Positions 53,460 through 62,057 of a DNA stretch of 64,000 nucleotides are shown piece by piece. Under the pieces are notes generated by a model, which searched no databases, was not told the DNA's origin, and worked only from the letters and a program-made list of their open reading frames with translations. The stretch is from Myxococcus guangdongensis (lineage in GTDB: Bacteria > Myxococcota > Myxococcia > Myxococcales > Myxococcaceae), in the NCBI RefSeq assembly GCF_024198255.1, contig NZ_JAJVKW010000018.1:122615-186614 (forward strand), written 5' to 3'. The position numbers and the translations under genes are program-made. The first letter of the stretch is position 1; every line of letters begins with the position of its first letter.

Positions 53460-55078
53460 GACCCGAAACCTCCAGGAACCAACGAATCGCCGCGCACGGT
53501 GCCGCGCAGGCCCAGGTACGGCAGCGACTCCAGGTCGCGCCGCGCCGCTTCGATTTCAGGGGGCGTCGCCTTCTGAATCGGCACGTTCCGCCCCACGCGG
53601 GACTCGGACAGGTATCCGTCCATGGTGAGGCCACCGAACAGCCGTCCCAGATTCACCCCGAAGGCCAGCGAGGTGGGCTCACGCAGCCCCGCCACCACCG
53701 GCCCCGCCGCCGCGAGCATGCTGGGCTTGTTGCCCGAGCACGACATGCGCAGCGTGTTCATCTCCGTCTCCGTCGACGCCAGCACCACGTGATTGCAGAG
53801 GGTGGCCCGCTGCACGGTGTGGCTGCCTCCGGTGAAGATGGCCTCCAGCGCCGGCGCGTCCTCCGCGCGGCCCCACAGCACCGCCACCTCCTGCGGCAGC
53901 GACGCGTCGCCCCGCGGCGTCCACGTCACCGCCACCTGGCGCGTGCGCGTGGGCCCCTCGCCACCGGACTCCCAGAACGCCTTGAGCGACTCGGCCGTCA
54001 GCGTCTCGGGCAGCTTCAGCTGCATGGCCAGCAGCACCGGCGTCTCCTCGGGCACCAGCTTCAGCAAGTCATTCGACAGGGGCGCCGTGTCCAGGCGCGC
54101 GGTGCCGTCCATCAGCGCTCCCGCGATGCCACGGCCCACCACCCGGTCCCCCTCCACGCCGAACTGCAGCCGCGTGTCCTCGGACAGCCCCAGCACGTGG
54201 GTGAAGAGGTGCGCGTCGCGGCCGAAGGTCTCCGGCTGGAAGCCCAGCTCCACGTCCACGCCGTCGCTGGCCTTCAGCTTCGGCAGGTCCACGCACAGGC
54301 CCTGGAGCACCGCCACCGGGTGGCGCGCGAAGACGACCCGGTCGACCCCCTTGGCCGCCCACAGCGTCTGCTCCGCCACCAGCCAGCGCTTGAGCTCCAC
54401 GCCGTCCGCCTTGGGCGGGGGCGTGCCGCCCGGGCACGACTTCGCGGTCAGCGTGCCGCGGCTGGCCACCGAGTCCAGCACGTCGTAGGCGGAGACCATG
54501 GAGGTCTGCGAGCCGGGGACGATGAAGGCGGGCGTGCTCGCGCGTGCGTCACCGGCGAACCACGTCACGCGGAACGGCGTGTCGCCGAGCTTGCCGAGCA
54601 TCAGGTCCAGCACCGCGCCCTTGAACTCGCCCTTGAGGTCCTCGCCGGTGGAGCCGAAGAACGCGGCCCAGCCTCCGATGAACCCCTGGCCCAGGGGCTG
54701 CGCGAGCTGCGAGCGCAGCCACGCGTTGCGCGCCAGCGCGTCACGCACCTTCGCCGGGTGGTGCACGTCCAGCCACACGGCCTGGGGTGCGCTCGAGCCG
54801 GGCACCTCCATGTCGGCCGTGGTCGGCTCCGGCAGGCCGTCCACCTCGGGAGGCGGCACGGAGCCATTGGTGCCCGCGCCGGTGATGAGGGGCGTGTGGG
54901 GCGTGCTGTCGCCGCCGGTGGAACCGGTGCGGCGGCCCATCAGGAACGCGCCGGCGACCAGCGCGCCGACGACGACCACACCCGCGCCGATGAGCACTCC
55001 CTTGGGAGGGCCCGAACGGGGCGGAGGGCTCGCCGGGGGTGGCGGCGTGCCCGGAGGCGGGCTCGACACAGACGTCAT
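53456..55078 (-). CDS. YfaA-like (DUF2138) membrane-anchored protein
   Basis: 540 aa from the ATG at 55078, which overlaps the upstream stop as ATGA. Pro-rich cytosolic start (SPPPGTPPPPASPPPRSGPP), one membrane helix (GVLIGAGVVVVGALVAGAFLM), then a large periplasmic alpha/beta domain with three Cys and repeated FAxHPVAVL/LLAMQLKLP-type segments. I do not see a catalytic motif. The call to DUF2138 rests on length and on its place in the conserved yfaP-T-A-S-Q set rather than on motifs, so confidence in the name is moderate. Likely partner or positioner of the A2M. Confidence 0.65.
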   Translation of the reverse strand: MTSVSSPPPGTPPPPASPPPRSGPPKGVLIGAGVVVVGALVAGAFLMGRRTGSTGGDSTPHTPLITGAGTNGSVPPPEVDGLPEPTTADMEVPGSSAPQAVWLDVHHPAKVRDALARNAWLRSQLAQPLGQGFIGGWAAFFGSTGEDLKGEFKGAVLDLMLGKLGDTPFRVTWFAGDARASTPAFIVPGSQTSMVSAYDVLDSVASRGTLTAKSCPGGTPPPKADGVELKRWLVAEQTLWAAKGVDRVVFARHPVAVLQGLCVDLPKLKASDGVDVELGFQPETFGRDAHLFTHVLGLSEDTRLQFGVEGDRVVGRGIAGALMDGTARLDTAPLSNDLLKLVPEETPVLLAMQLKLPETLTAESLKAFWESGGEGPTRTRQVAVTWTPRGDASLPQEVAVLWGRAEDAPALEAIFTGGSHTVQRATLCNHVVLASTETEMNTLRMSCSGNKPSMLAAAGPVVAGLREPTSLAFGVNLGRLFGGLTMDGYLSESRVGRNVPIQKATPPEIEAARRDLESLPYLGLRGTVRGDSLVPGGFGS

Positions 55079-55791
55079 GGCATCCACTCCTTGAGACGGA
55101 AATAGCCGACGAAGGCGTTGTTGGAGGGCACTGGACGCCACTCGCGCGGCGCCTCGTCGGCGAGATTGTGGAGGAGCCCGGTGCGCACCTGGGCGCCCTT
55201 CTCCCCCGGGTGGTAGACGACACGCGCTGGCGCATGGGCCCGGTCCTCGGGGCGCACCACCAGCATGAGATGGAAGACGGGGCCGGCGTCATGCTCGTGC
55301 AGGAACGCGAGCACGTCGCCGGTGCGCAGCGACTCGCGCGTGGCGTCGTCGCGGCCCAGCAGCACCATGTTGCGGCGCATCAGCGTCTCCGCGTCCGCGA
55401 AGTCGGTGGGCGCGCCGCGCGCGTCGGTCCACAGCGGCGTCTCCAACCGCTCGGGGGCGATGCGCTTGTACGCGGTGCGCACGGCGAAGCGGATGAGGCC
55501 CGCGCAGTCACGCTGGTCCGGATGCCACGCAGGGTCCTGCTTGCGCACCTGCGCGAGCGCCACCTGCGCCACCTGGCGACGCAGCAGCACGTCGCGCGAC
55601 TCGGGAGCCGGGGCCAGCACCGCCTGCGCGGCGTGCACCACGAGCGGCGCGGAGTCCTCCTTCGACACCTCCTGGGACGCGGAGCCCTCTCGCGATGCGG
55701 CGTGCGCCACGAGCGCGGTCGCATCCCTCGTCGCCGCGAGAGGCGCGGGCGAGGAAGCACTCACCAGCAGGATGAGAGGCAGGGCGAACAT
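55075..55791 (-). CDS. YfaT-like (DUF1175) exported protein, NlpC/P60-like
   Basis: 238 aa from the ATG at 55791; a longer frame upstream overlaps the YfaP gene and is Arg-rich, so rejected. Signal peptide to about SSPAPLA. Core motifs HPDQRDCAGLIRFAVRTAY and PVFHLMLVV resemble the catalytic Cys and His blocks of NlpC/P60 peptidases, followed by VVYHPGEKG. DUF1175 is the family of E. coli YfaT, encoded beside YfaS. If active, it would cleave peptide bonds in peptidoglycan or a related substrate. Overlaps the YfaA-like gene by ATGA and follows the YfaP-like gene by 32 bp. Confidence 0.75.
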   Translation of the reverse strand: MFALPLILLVSASSPAPLAATRDATALVAHAASREGSASQEVSKEDSAPLVVHAAQAVLAPAPESRDVLLRRQVAQVALAQVRKQDPAWHPDQRDCAGLIRFAVRTAYKRIAPERLETPLWTDARGAPTDFADAETLMRRNMVLLGRDDATRESLRTGDVLAFLHEHDAGPVFHLMLVVRPEDRAHAPARVVYHPGEKGAQVRTGLLHNLADEAPREWRPVPSNNAFVGYFRLKEWMP

Positions 55792-55823
55792 GGCGGAGGA
55801 CCGGTGCGCGTCACACGGGCGCG

Positions 55824-56726
55824 TCAGTAGTCGCCCTCGCCGCCGCCGCTGTCGCCGTTCGACTGGAGCTCCTTGAGCGCCTCGGCCAGGTTCGTCGGCC
55901 AGCCCGCGCGCGTGGGCTTGGGGTCCGACGACGGCACGTAGACCTCCGCCTGTCCGTCCCCGAGCACGTTCACCCACGCGAGCACGCGCGTGGTGCCCGG
56001 CGTCGCCAGGGGGATGCGCACCATGCGGCGGACCTCCTGCGGCGTGCCCTCGAACAGCGACAGGTTCAGCGTGGCCACGGTGTGCGCCTTGTCGCCGCTG
56101 GGCCAGTAGTTCGTCGCCACCAGGTACACGCCCTTGGGCGGCGCGCGGTGGATGTAGAGGTACGGGCCGTACGCGGGCTGGTCGAAGTCACCCCCCTGCG
56201 AGTTCAGATAGAACGTGCCGCCCGACGGGCTCGCCGTGTCCGCCCAGTACACGTGCGCCATGGACGAGATGGTGAGGCTTCCGTCCTTCACGCTCGAGTC
56301 CGTGGGCTCGTAGACGTGCAGGTCCGTGTACACGCCATCCGTGTCGCTGGTCAGGATGACCTTGAAGGGCACGGGCGGGACCTGCGCGTAGCTGGTCGCC
56401 TGCGCGCGCGCGGTGCCCGCCTGGTTCGTGGCCATCACCGTGACGACGTTCTTCCCGCTCGCCGCGGGGAAGCTGCGGCTGAAGCGCCCGTTGAACGTGC
56501 GCATCAGGTAGCGGTCGCCGTTGAGGGACACGACGATGGGGTCGATGGTGGCGTCGCTCACCGTGCCTTCGATGAGCAGCATGCGGTCCACCGTCCAGCC
56601 ACCAGAAGGCGCGCTCAGGCGCACCGTGGGCAGCGTCTTGCCCTTGCCGATGGGCACACCTTGCTGGCGCGGGTTGGCTGCGGGCGGCGTCTGCGACAAG
56701 AGCAGGGCGAGGATGACGGGAAGCAT
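55824..56726 (-). CDS. YfaP-like (DUF2135) exported protein, first gene of the A2M operon
   Basis: 300 aa from the ATG at 56726 (a GTG directly before is possible), with AAGGA upstream. Signal peptide (MLPVILALLLSQTPP), an Ig-like domain (about 35-115; VRLSAPSGGWTVDRMLLIEGTV, YLMRTFNGRFSRSFP), then the DUF2135 domain (FKVILTSDTDGVYTDLHVYEPT, with Asp/His that may bind metal). A short acidic Gly tail follows. DUF2135 is the family of YfaP. The 238-bp divergent region to the VOC gene presumably holds the operon promoter; I cannot define it. Confidence 0.8.
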   Translation of the reverse strand: MLPVILALLLSQTPPAANPRQQGVPIGKGKTLPTVRLSAPSGGWTVDRMLLIEGTVSDATIDPIVVSLNGDRYLMRTFNGRFSRSFPAASGKNVVTVMATNQAGTARAQATSYAQVPPVPFKVILTSDTDGVYTDLHVYEPTDSSVKDGSLTISSMAHVYWADTASPSGGTFYLNSQGGDFDQPAYGPYLYIHRAPPKGVYLVATNYWPSGDKAHTVATLNLSLFEGTPQEVRRMVRIPLATPGTTRVLAWVNVLGDGQAEVYVPSSDPKPTRAGWPTNLAEALKELQSNGDSGGGEGDY

Positions 56727-56964
56727 CACGCGTCCTTGATAGGAAATGGGCCCGACAGAGGTGTCGGTGACGGGCAGACTGCGCCCCCTCCGCCTTCCAT
56801 TTCAAGTCGCCTGCCAATCGTCAATAGGGGCGGAACCTCGCGGATTTCCGTCGACGCGCGTCATGGGCGCGGGCGGGCGACCACGCGAGCCGGCGCTGAC
56901 GAGGGCCTTCTGCCGCACCCGGAGTCCAGGCAGACTCATGCGCCTCGACAGGGGGAGCGGCGCG

Positions 56965-57690
56965 ATGATTCAAGGGCTTGATCACATCCAGCTCGCCATG
57001 CCCGTGGGCGGCGAGCCCCGCGCCCGCGCTTTCTACGGCGAGCTGCTGGGCTTGAAAGAGATTCCCAAACCACCAGAACTCGCGAAACGCGGAGGCCTCT
57101 GGTTCGAGCTCCCGGACGGGCGCGGATTGCACCTCGGCGTGGAGGAGCCCTTCGTCCCGGCGAAGAAGGCACACCCGGCCTTCCGAGTGCTCACGCTGGA
57201 CCTGCTCGCCGAGCGCGTGTCCCAGGCGAAGGCGCCGGTGAAGTGGAGCCACGAGGTGCCGGACGTGCGGCGCTTCCACAGCGAGGACCCGTTCGGCAAC
57301 CGGCTGGAGTTCCAGGAGCAACCGAGCGAGCACAAGCTCACCGAGGACGAGGTGCTCGCGGTGCTGTACGCGCTGGAGAAGGAGGAGGTCACCATCCCGA
57401 CCGCGCAACGCCTGCGCGCGGAGGAGGCGCCCAGCGGGGGCGTGCCCTTCGTGTGCTCGAACGGGTGGTGCTTCGTCATCTTCAGCGACGACTTCGAGTG
57501 GGACTACATCATGCGCGTCACCGCCCCGGACGGGCGCTGGCTGGAGTTCCAGGACATGGTGGGCGGGCCCGGACAGCCCAAGCCCATGCCCCGGCTCGCG
57601 GACTACCGGCCCCCGTCCCAGATTGGGCTCGACGTATGGGGGCTGTTGGGCGAGCGCGAAGAGGTGGGTGAGGCGCGGCGCGTGCGGTAG
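56965..57690 (+). CDS. VOC (glyoxalase) domain protein with extra C-terminal domain
   Basis: 241 aa from the ATG at 56965, behind GGGGGAG. Residues 1-125 form the VOC fold (GLDHIQLAMPVGGEPRARAFYGELLGL, LWFELPDGRGLHLGVEE, DPFGNRLEFQEQ) with the usual His/Glu metal ligands. Residues 125-225 form a separate domain (EDEVLAVLYALEKEEVTIPTA, NGWCFVIFSDDFEWDYI, PDGRWLEFQDM), found elsewhere as an independent small protein. The fusion may couple binding of a small molecule to the second domain. Enzymatic function unknown; not a typical GloA. Confidence 0.82.
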   Translation: MIQGLDHIQLAMPVGGEPRARAFYGELLGLKEIPKPPELAKRGGLWFELPDGRGLHLGVEEPFVPAKKAHPAFRVLTLDLLAERVSQAKAPVKWSHEVPDVRRFHSEDPFGNRLEFQEQPSEHKLTEDEVLAVLYALEKEEVTIPTAQRLRAEEAPSGGVPFVCSNGWCFVIFSDDFEWDYIMRVTAPDGRWLEFQDMVGGPGQPKPMPRLADYRPPSQIGLDVWGLLGEREEVGEARRVR

Positions 57691-57729
57691 CCTGCGGCCT
57701 TCGCCGAGAACCCGAACCCGGAGCGCTCG

Positions 57730-58092
57730 ATGCCGACCCTGATACCCGCCCCGTTGCGCGTGACAGCCGTAGGCAACAAGCCGAAGCTCATCCACGAGTT
57801 CGTGGGCAAGGCCACCACCCGCACGGGGGACGTCAGCGTGGCCCACATGAACAGCCCCGGTGGGTGGGAGGAGCCGGGCCAGCGACCCGAGTTCAAGGAA
57901 ATCACCCTGGTGCTCGCGGGCGTGCTGCGCGTGGAGCACAAGGGCGGCGTGCTCGACGTGCGCGGCGGACAGGCCGTCATCTGCGAGCCCGGCGAGTGGG
58001 TGCGCTACAGCACCCCAGAGGCCGAGGGCGCCGAGTACGTCGCCATCTGCCTGCCCGCGTTCTCCCCCAAGACGGTGCACCGCGACGACTGA
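57730..58092 (+). CDS. Cupin-domain protein
   Basis: 120 aa, single cupin fold. Strands with EFKEITLVLAGVLRVEH, GGVLDVRGGQAVICEPGEWVRYSTP and AEYVAICLPAFSP resemble the ethanolamine-utilisation-type cupins. Metal ligand His of motif 1 is poorly conserved (RPEFKEI), so it may bind a ligand without metal. Follows the VOC gene by 39 bp and is probably cotranscribed. Ends 5 bp from the convergent unknown gene. Confidence 0.82.
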   Translation: MPTLIPAPLRVTAVGNKPKLIHEFVGKATTRTGDVSVAHMNSPGGWEEPGQRPEFKEITLVLAGVLRVEHKGGVLDVRGGQAVICEPGEWVRYSTPEAEGAEYVAICLPAFSPKTVHRDD

Positions 58093-58097
58093 GCGCT

Positions 58098-59708
58098 TCA
58101 GCGCGCGTTCACCATCGTCACGAAGAACTCGCGCAGCGCGCGGAACAGCCGCTGCGTGACGCGCTCGTACCAGGCCTGGTCCTCGTCGGACTCGAAGAAC
58201 TCGTCGTTCCACGAGCCCATGCCGCCGAACACATCCGCCAGCGAGCACGCGAGGAGCCCTCGCAGGCGCTCCTCCGACGAGGGGAACACCTGGAACAGCG
58301 TCACCAGGGAGAAGCGGCGCTCGAACACGTCCCACGCGCGCTCGCCCAGGCCCTCGGCCCGGAGCGCCTCGTGCACCGCGGCCAGTCGCTCGGGGGTGGC
58401 GTCGCGAAGCTGGAAGCCGGTGTTCTCCAGGACGAAGCGCGCCAGCCGGAACGCCTCCGCGAAGGGCGAGCCCTTGCGCGCGGCGAACTCCTCGGTGTCC
58501 TTCAAGCTCGACAGCAGCTCCGCGCGGGTGTCCGTCGTCGCGCGCGGTGACAGGAGCGGCGAGCGCGCCACCTTCAGCGCGTTGAACAGATACATCTGGT
58601 AGCGGGCGTCATTGGGTGCCAGCCGCAGCTGCTCGCGCTCCGGAATCAGCCCCGGGTCCTGGGCGCGCTCCTCCTTGGTGGGGCCCATGGATTTGACGCG
58701 CTCGCGCAAGCCGTCCGGGATGAGGAGCTCCGCGCCGCGCGCCTTGCACGTCATCTGGAGCTCCTCCATGAGGTTGCCCATGGGGATGCCCTGCGTCTTC
58801 TCCTCGGGACCCTCGCGCAGGAGCACGCGCAGGGACTCGCCGGTGTGGGGGGACTCTCCCTCCGGCAGGAAGCGGTTGAGGTTCTCCGCCGAGCGCGCCC
58901 AGACTTGTTCGGCGAAGGGCTGCGCGTCCGTCAGCGTCGCGAAGTCCTTCGCGGCGTCGGGGCTGGCCAGGTACACGCGCTCGTCGGAGGGCACGAACTC
59001 CGACAGGCGCTCCGGGGGCAGCAGGCCGCGCTCGAAGTCGTCCGGGTCCAGCGTGCGGAAGAACGGCTGGAACGCCTCGGTGAGCGACACCTGCGCGCCG
59101 CTCCGGAGCACGGAGGACTGCAGCTCCTTGAGCAGGTCCCCGCCGAGCAGATCGAACAGCGCGGAGCCCTCGCGCGAGGCCAGGTAGTCGGCCACCTGGG
59201 ACGCGGCGACGGCGGGACGCTGGTTCAATAGATTGGAGTCCGTGATGACGCGTGAGAGCGCCTCCAGGACCTTCTCGGGGTGCGGCTGGGCGCGCGCGAA
59301 GTCCACGAACTGGCGCGGGGTGATGAGCGACGCGCTGCTGAAGACGACCTCCAGCTGGTACAGGTTGTTGCCGCGCCGGGTGCGCACGTCGAGCACCAGC
59401 GCCTCCGAGTTGACGAAGGCCGCGGCCACATGGTCCGGCATCTCCCCGGGCCCCATGCCACCCAGGTCCATGGCGCGCACGCTCACCAGCTCCTCGCCGT
59501 CGAGCACCTCGCGCCACGCCTCCAGCGGCAGCTCCCGTCCCTCCTTGGTGCGGGCCCCCACCGAGTACGTGCCTGGGACCTCCAACAGCCGCAACGTCCA
59601 CCCCGAGCCCAGCTCCGTCTCCAGGCGGGTCAGGACGTCCAGCCACTGCTCCTTCTCCACGCGGAGCAGCGACACGGTCAACGCCAGCACCAGGTCATCC
59701 AGCTTCAT
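58098..59708 (-). CDS. Unknown cytosolic protein
   Basis: 536 aa from the ATG at 59708 (MKLDDLVLAL). No signal peptide, membrane segment or recognisable motif. Mixed alpha/beta N-terminus (TLRLLEVPGTYSVGARTKEG) and a mainly helical C-terminal half ending with acidic, aromatic residues (DEFFESDEDQAWYERV). Base use like its neighbours. Monocistronic by position: convergent with the cupin gene and 162 bp from the DUF1579 gene upstream. Confidence 0.72.
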   Translation of the reverse strand: MKLDDLVLALTVSLLRVEKEQWLDVLTRLETELGSGWTLRLLEVPGTYSVGARTKEGRELPLEAWREVLDGEELVSVRAMDLGGMGPGEMPDHVAAAFVNSEALVLDVRTRRGNNLYQLEVVFSSASLITPRQFVDFARAQPHPEKVLEALSRVITDSNLLNQRPAVAASQVADYLASREGSALFDLLGGDLLKELQSSVLRSGAQVSLTEAFQPFFRTLDPDDFERGLLPPERLSEFVPSDERVYLASPDAAKDFATLTDAQPFAEQVWARSAENLNRFLPEGESPHTGESLRVLLREGPEEKTQGIPMGNLMEELQMTCKARGAELLIPDGLRERVKSMGPTKEERAQDPGLIPEREQLRLAPNDARYQMYLFNALKVARSPLLSPRATTDTRAELLSSLKDTEEFAARKGSPFAEAFRLARFVLENTGFQLRDATPERLAAVHEALRAEGLGERAWDVFERRFSLVTLFQVFPSSEERLRGLLACSLADVFGGMGSWNDEFFESDEDQAWYERVTQRLFRALREFFVTMVNAR

Positions 59709-59870
59709 GCACGTCCTCTCCCGGAACCCGCGAGCCTCGCGGCCCACGCGTCCCTCCCATCACGGGCACCCGTCCACCTGCGGTTATCCCATGCCCTTAC
59801 GCCCACGGGGGCACGTCTGTTCCCTCGAATGTCGGGCGTCGACGCTCCCGGGCCCGAGGTGCTGGGGACG

Positions 59871-60416
59871 CTAGGCCTGACGGCGGCGCGTCAGGCGTGT
59901 CTCCACCGCGCGGTCCTCGCGGCCCTCGGGCCAGATGTTGAAGGACTGGAGGACCAGGGTGTCCGCGTCGGGCTGATGAATCACCGTGCGCCAGCCCCAC
60001 TTCTGCTTCTGGGTGACGCCCTGCTCGTCGCACATGCTCGCGGTGTAGCCGCCGAGCACGGACACGTGGCCGTCCTCGCGGGGCGCGCCGGTGGAGATCA
60101 TCATGTTCGCGCTCATGTGGAAGCTGTCCACCCAGGCCGCGGTGTAGTGCTCCTCGGTCTTGTCGAAGCCGAGGATGAGCTGCCCCGCGTGCGGCTTGCC
60201 CATCGCGGTGGAGTGGTAGTCGACGCGGACGAAGCGGCCGCCGAGCAGCGGTTCGATGCGCGCGTTCGTGCGGGACTCCTCGGGCGTCGCCGTCGGGTCG
60301 AACCACGTCTGCGTAGGCCCTTCCCAGGTGCCCACCAGTCGATTCAACCTTTGGTGGTGCTCACTCGGTTCGAACTCGGCCGTCGGGGCGTTCGTGGCGT
60401 TCCAGTCCTGGCTCAT
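59871..60416 (-). CDS. DUF1579 family protein
   Basis: 181 aa. The fold is visible from LNRLVGTWEGPTQTWFDP, EPLLGGRFVRVDYHSTAMGKP, ILGFDKTEEHYTAAWVDSFH and LGGYTASMCDEQ, which is the lipocalin-like DUF1579 pattern (substrate-free beta-barrel). Cytosolic; no signal peptide. Function of the family unknown. Divergent from the PilT-like gene across 74 bp. Confidence 0.87.
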   Translation of the reverse strand: MSQDWNATNAPTAEFEPSEHHQRLNRLVGTWEGPTQTWFDPTATPEESRTNARIEPLLGGRFVRVDYHSTAMGKPHAGQLILGFDKTEEHYTAAWVDSFHMSANMMISTGAPREDGHVSVLGGYTASMCDEQGVTQKQKWGWRTVIHQPDADTLVLQSFNIWPEGREDRAVETRLTRRRQA

Positions 60417-60490
60417 GCCCCTTCGTAACCCGGGGCGGTCGTCCCGTCACCCCCACCCATGTCATCATCGGCGCCCATCCAGGAGCGTCC

Positions 60491-61555
60491 TTGAGCACCC
60501 CCGCCACCACCTTCGTCGAGCTGCTCTCCGGTCTGCACGCGGGCTTCAGCGCCGAGGGCCTCGCCGTCCCCGAGCCCGCGTCGTGGCCCGAGTCCCCCGC
60601 AGAGGCCGCATCGGCCCTGTTCTCACTCGCGGCGCGCACGGGGACGTTGGTGTTCTCGGTGTGGGCGGATGCGGAGACGAACGAAGCGGGCGCGTCGTTC
60701 TTCCTCCCGGTCGCGGACGCGCCGGGGCATCAGGGGTTGCTCGGGCAGGAGCGCAAGCCCGTGCGACAGCCGTTCGCGAGGGAGCTGCATGCGCCGCTGG
60801 GGCAGGCCATCGCCGAGCTGTCGAAGCGGGGACAGGACACGGCGCGTCCCGCGCGCGGCACGGTGACACATCCGTTCGACGTGGAGACGGACCCGGAGGT
60901 CCTGTTCTGGGTGACGTTCGCGGACAGCGAGGTGGCGCCGAGCATCCTCGCCCATGCGCGGAGCCGGCAACTGCGCGCGGACCAACCGGCGTTCTCCACG
61001 CTGAGCCTGGGGCGCGAGGAGGCCGCGTATCTGACGGAGCGGTTCCTGCGACTGGACTCGCTGTTCCAGGGGACGCCCGTGGTGTTCTCGGGGGAGAAGG
61101 GCACGGGGCGCACCACGTCGCTGCACGCGGTGATGGAGGTGCTGCCGGACTTCACGAATGTGCTCGCCGCGCTGGAGCAGCCGAGGTCGGTGGATGCGCG
61201 GCTGGGTACGGCGCGCGTGGGGGAGTCGATGGCGCTCGCGCAGGTGCTGCGCGCGTTCCTGCGGCAGGACCCGGATGTGGTGCTGGCGGATGAGGCGCGG
61301 ACGACGAAGGACCTGGAGTTGCTGCTCAACTCCGCGCTCACCGGCCACGCCACTGCGTTCGTGCTGGAGGCGTCGAGCCCCGAGGGGGCGCTCGAGAAGC
61401 TGCTCGAGGCGATTCCGGGGCTCCCCGTGGCGCCGCTCATCGTCCATCACACGCGCGAGGCGTCGGGTGCGCTCCGGCGAGAGGTCTACACCGTGCGATA
61501 CGGCGACGATGGGAAGGGGCTCGTCGAAGCGTGGAGCGCTGCCGCTACTGGATAG
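60491..61555 (+). CDS. Degenerate PilT/GspE-like secretion ATPase
   Basis: 354 aa from a TTG, supported by AGGAG five bases before it. Residues 1-180 are a weakly conserved N-terminal domain. From 180 to 340 it follows the PilT/PilB fold. The P-loop reads GEKGTGRTTS (201-210), with Arg207 where the catalytic Lys should be. The Asp-box is weak (LEQPRSVD). The Walker B region QDPDVVLADEARTTKDLELLLNSALTGHATAF mirrors the typical QDPDVIMVGEIRD-...-AALTGHLV, with GE replaced by DE. It is probably unable to hydrolyse ATP normally and may be regulatory. No pil or gsp gene nearby. Confidence 0.75.
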   Translation: MSTPATTFVELLSGLHAGFSAEGLAVPEPASWPESPAEAASALFSLAARTGTLVFSVWADAETNEAGASFFLPVADAPGHQGLLGQERKPVRQPFARELHAPLGQAIAELSKRGQDTARPARGTVTHPFDVETDPEVLFWVTFADSEVAPSILAHARSRQLRADQPAFSTLSLGREEAAYLTERFLRLDSLFQGTPVVFSGEKGTGRTTSLHAVMEVLPDFTNVLAALEQPRSVDARLGTARVGESMALAQVLRAFLRQDPDVVLADEARTTKDLELLLNSALTGHATAFVLEASSPEGALEKLLEAIPGLPVAPLIVHHTREASGALRREVYTVRYGDDGKGLVEAWSAAATG

Positions 61556-61586
61556 GCTCCCGCCCGTCCTGAGCTACGGCCGTTGG

Positions 61587-62057
61587 TCAGGCTTCGTCGT
61601 CGGGGAGGAGTGTCCGGAGAAGCTCGTCGTCAGGTCCGACTGGACGCCAGCCAGCAGGAGGCGGATTGGCGCGAAGCACCGCTCTGGCCTGCCGGACTCG
61701 CTCCTTATGCGTTTCTGGGGTGTCGGCAGACCAGCAGCCGAGCGCTTTGGCTACTTGGAAGCGACTCTCCTCATCCATAACGGCTGGCCAACCTTGAGGG
61801 AGAGTCTCGGACAGTTCGCGAACAAGCACGTCCCGCACGAAACGCGTGACCTGCTTCCGCTGCTCCGCCTCGGCAAGCAGCGCACTCATCACCTGAACCC
61901 CGGCAACATCATCCTGGCCAAGCTCCTCGGCAAGAGCGTTCAACGGAACAGCAGGACGTGCCTCGGCAAATGCAGTCAGCGAATCGAACCCACGTTCGCG
62001 AGCCCGTTCATAGAGGCGCGCTTTCCAGTTCCCCTGCCATGAACGACCGTCCGTCAT
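61587..62057 (-). CDS. Small cytosolic partner (putative immunity protein) of the DUF2380 lipoprotein
   Basis: 156 aa, no signal peptide. Begins MTDGRSWQGNWKARLYERA, then FDSLTAFAEARPAVPL and LAEELGQDDVAGVQVMSALL, ending acidic (GPDDELLRTLLPDDEA). Its ATG overlaps the toxin-like gene stop by ATGA (62054-62057), giving tight coexpression. Cytosolic location and adjacency are as expected for an immunity protein that neutralises a nuclease. I see no catalytic motif. Convergent with the PilT-like gene, 31 bp apart. Confidence 0.72.
   Translation of the reverse strand: MTDGRSWQGNWKARLYERARERGFDSLTAFAEARPAVPLNALAEELGQDDVAGVQVMSALLAEAEQRKQVTRFVRDVLVRELSETLPQGWPAVMDEESRFQVAKALGCWSADTPETHKERVRQARAVLRANPPPAGWRPVGPDDELLRTLLPDDEA

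Noticed and set aside
47985..53576. Very long plus-strand open frame of more than 1800 codons across the A2M region
   Set aside because: It is antisense to the A2M and YfaQ-like genes, whose motifs are clear. Its translation is Arg/His/Leu/Gln-rich nonsense, typical of the high-GC third-position mirror frame.
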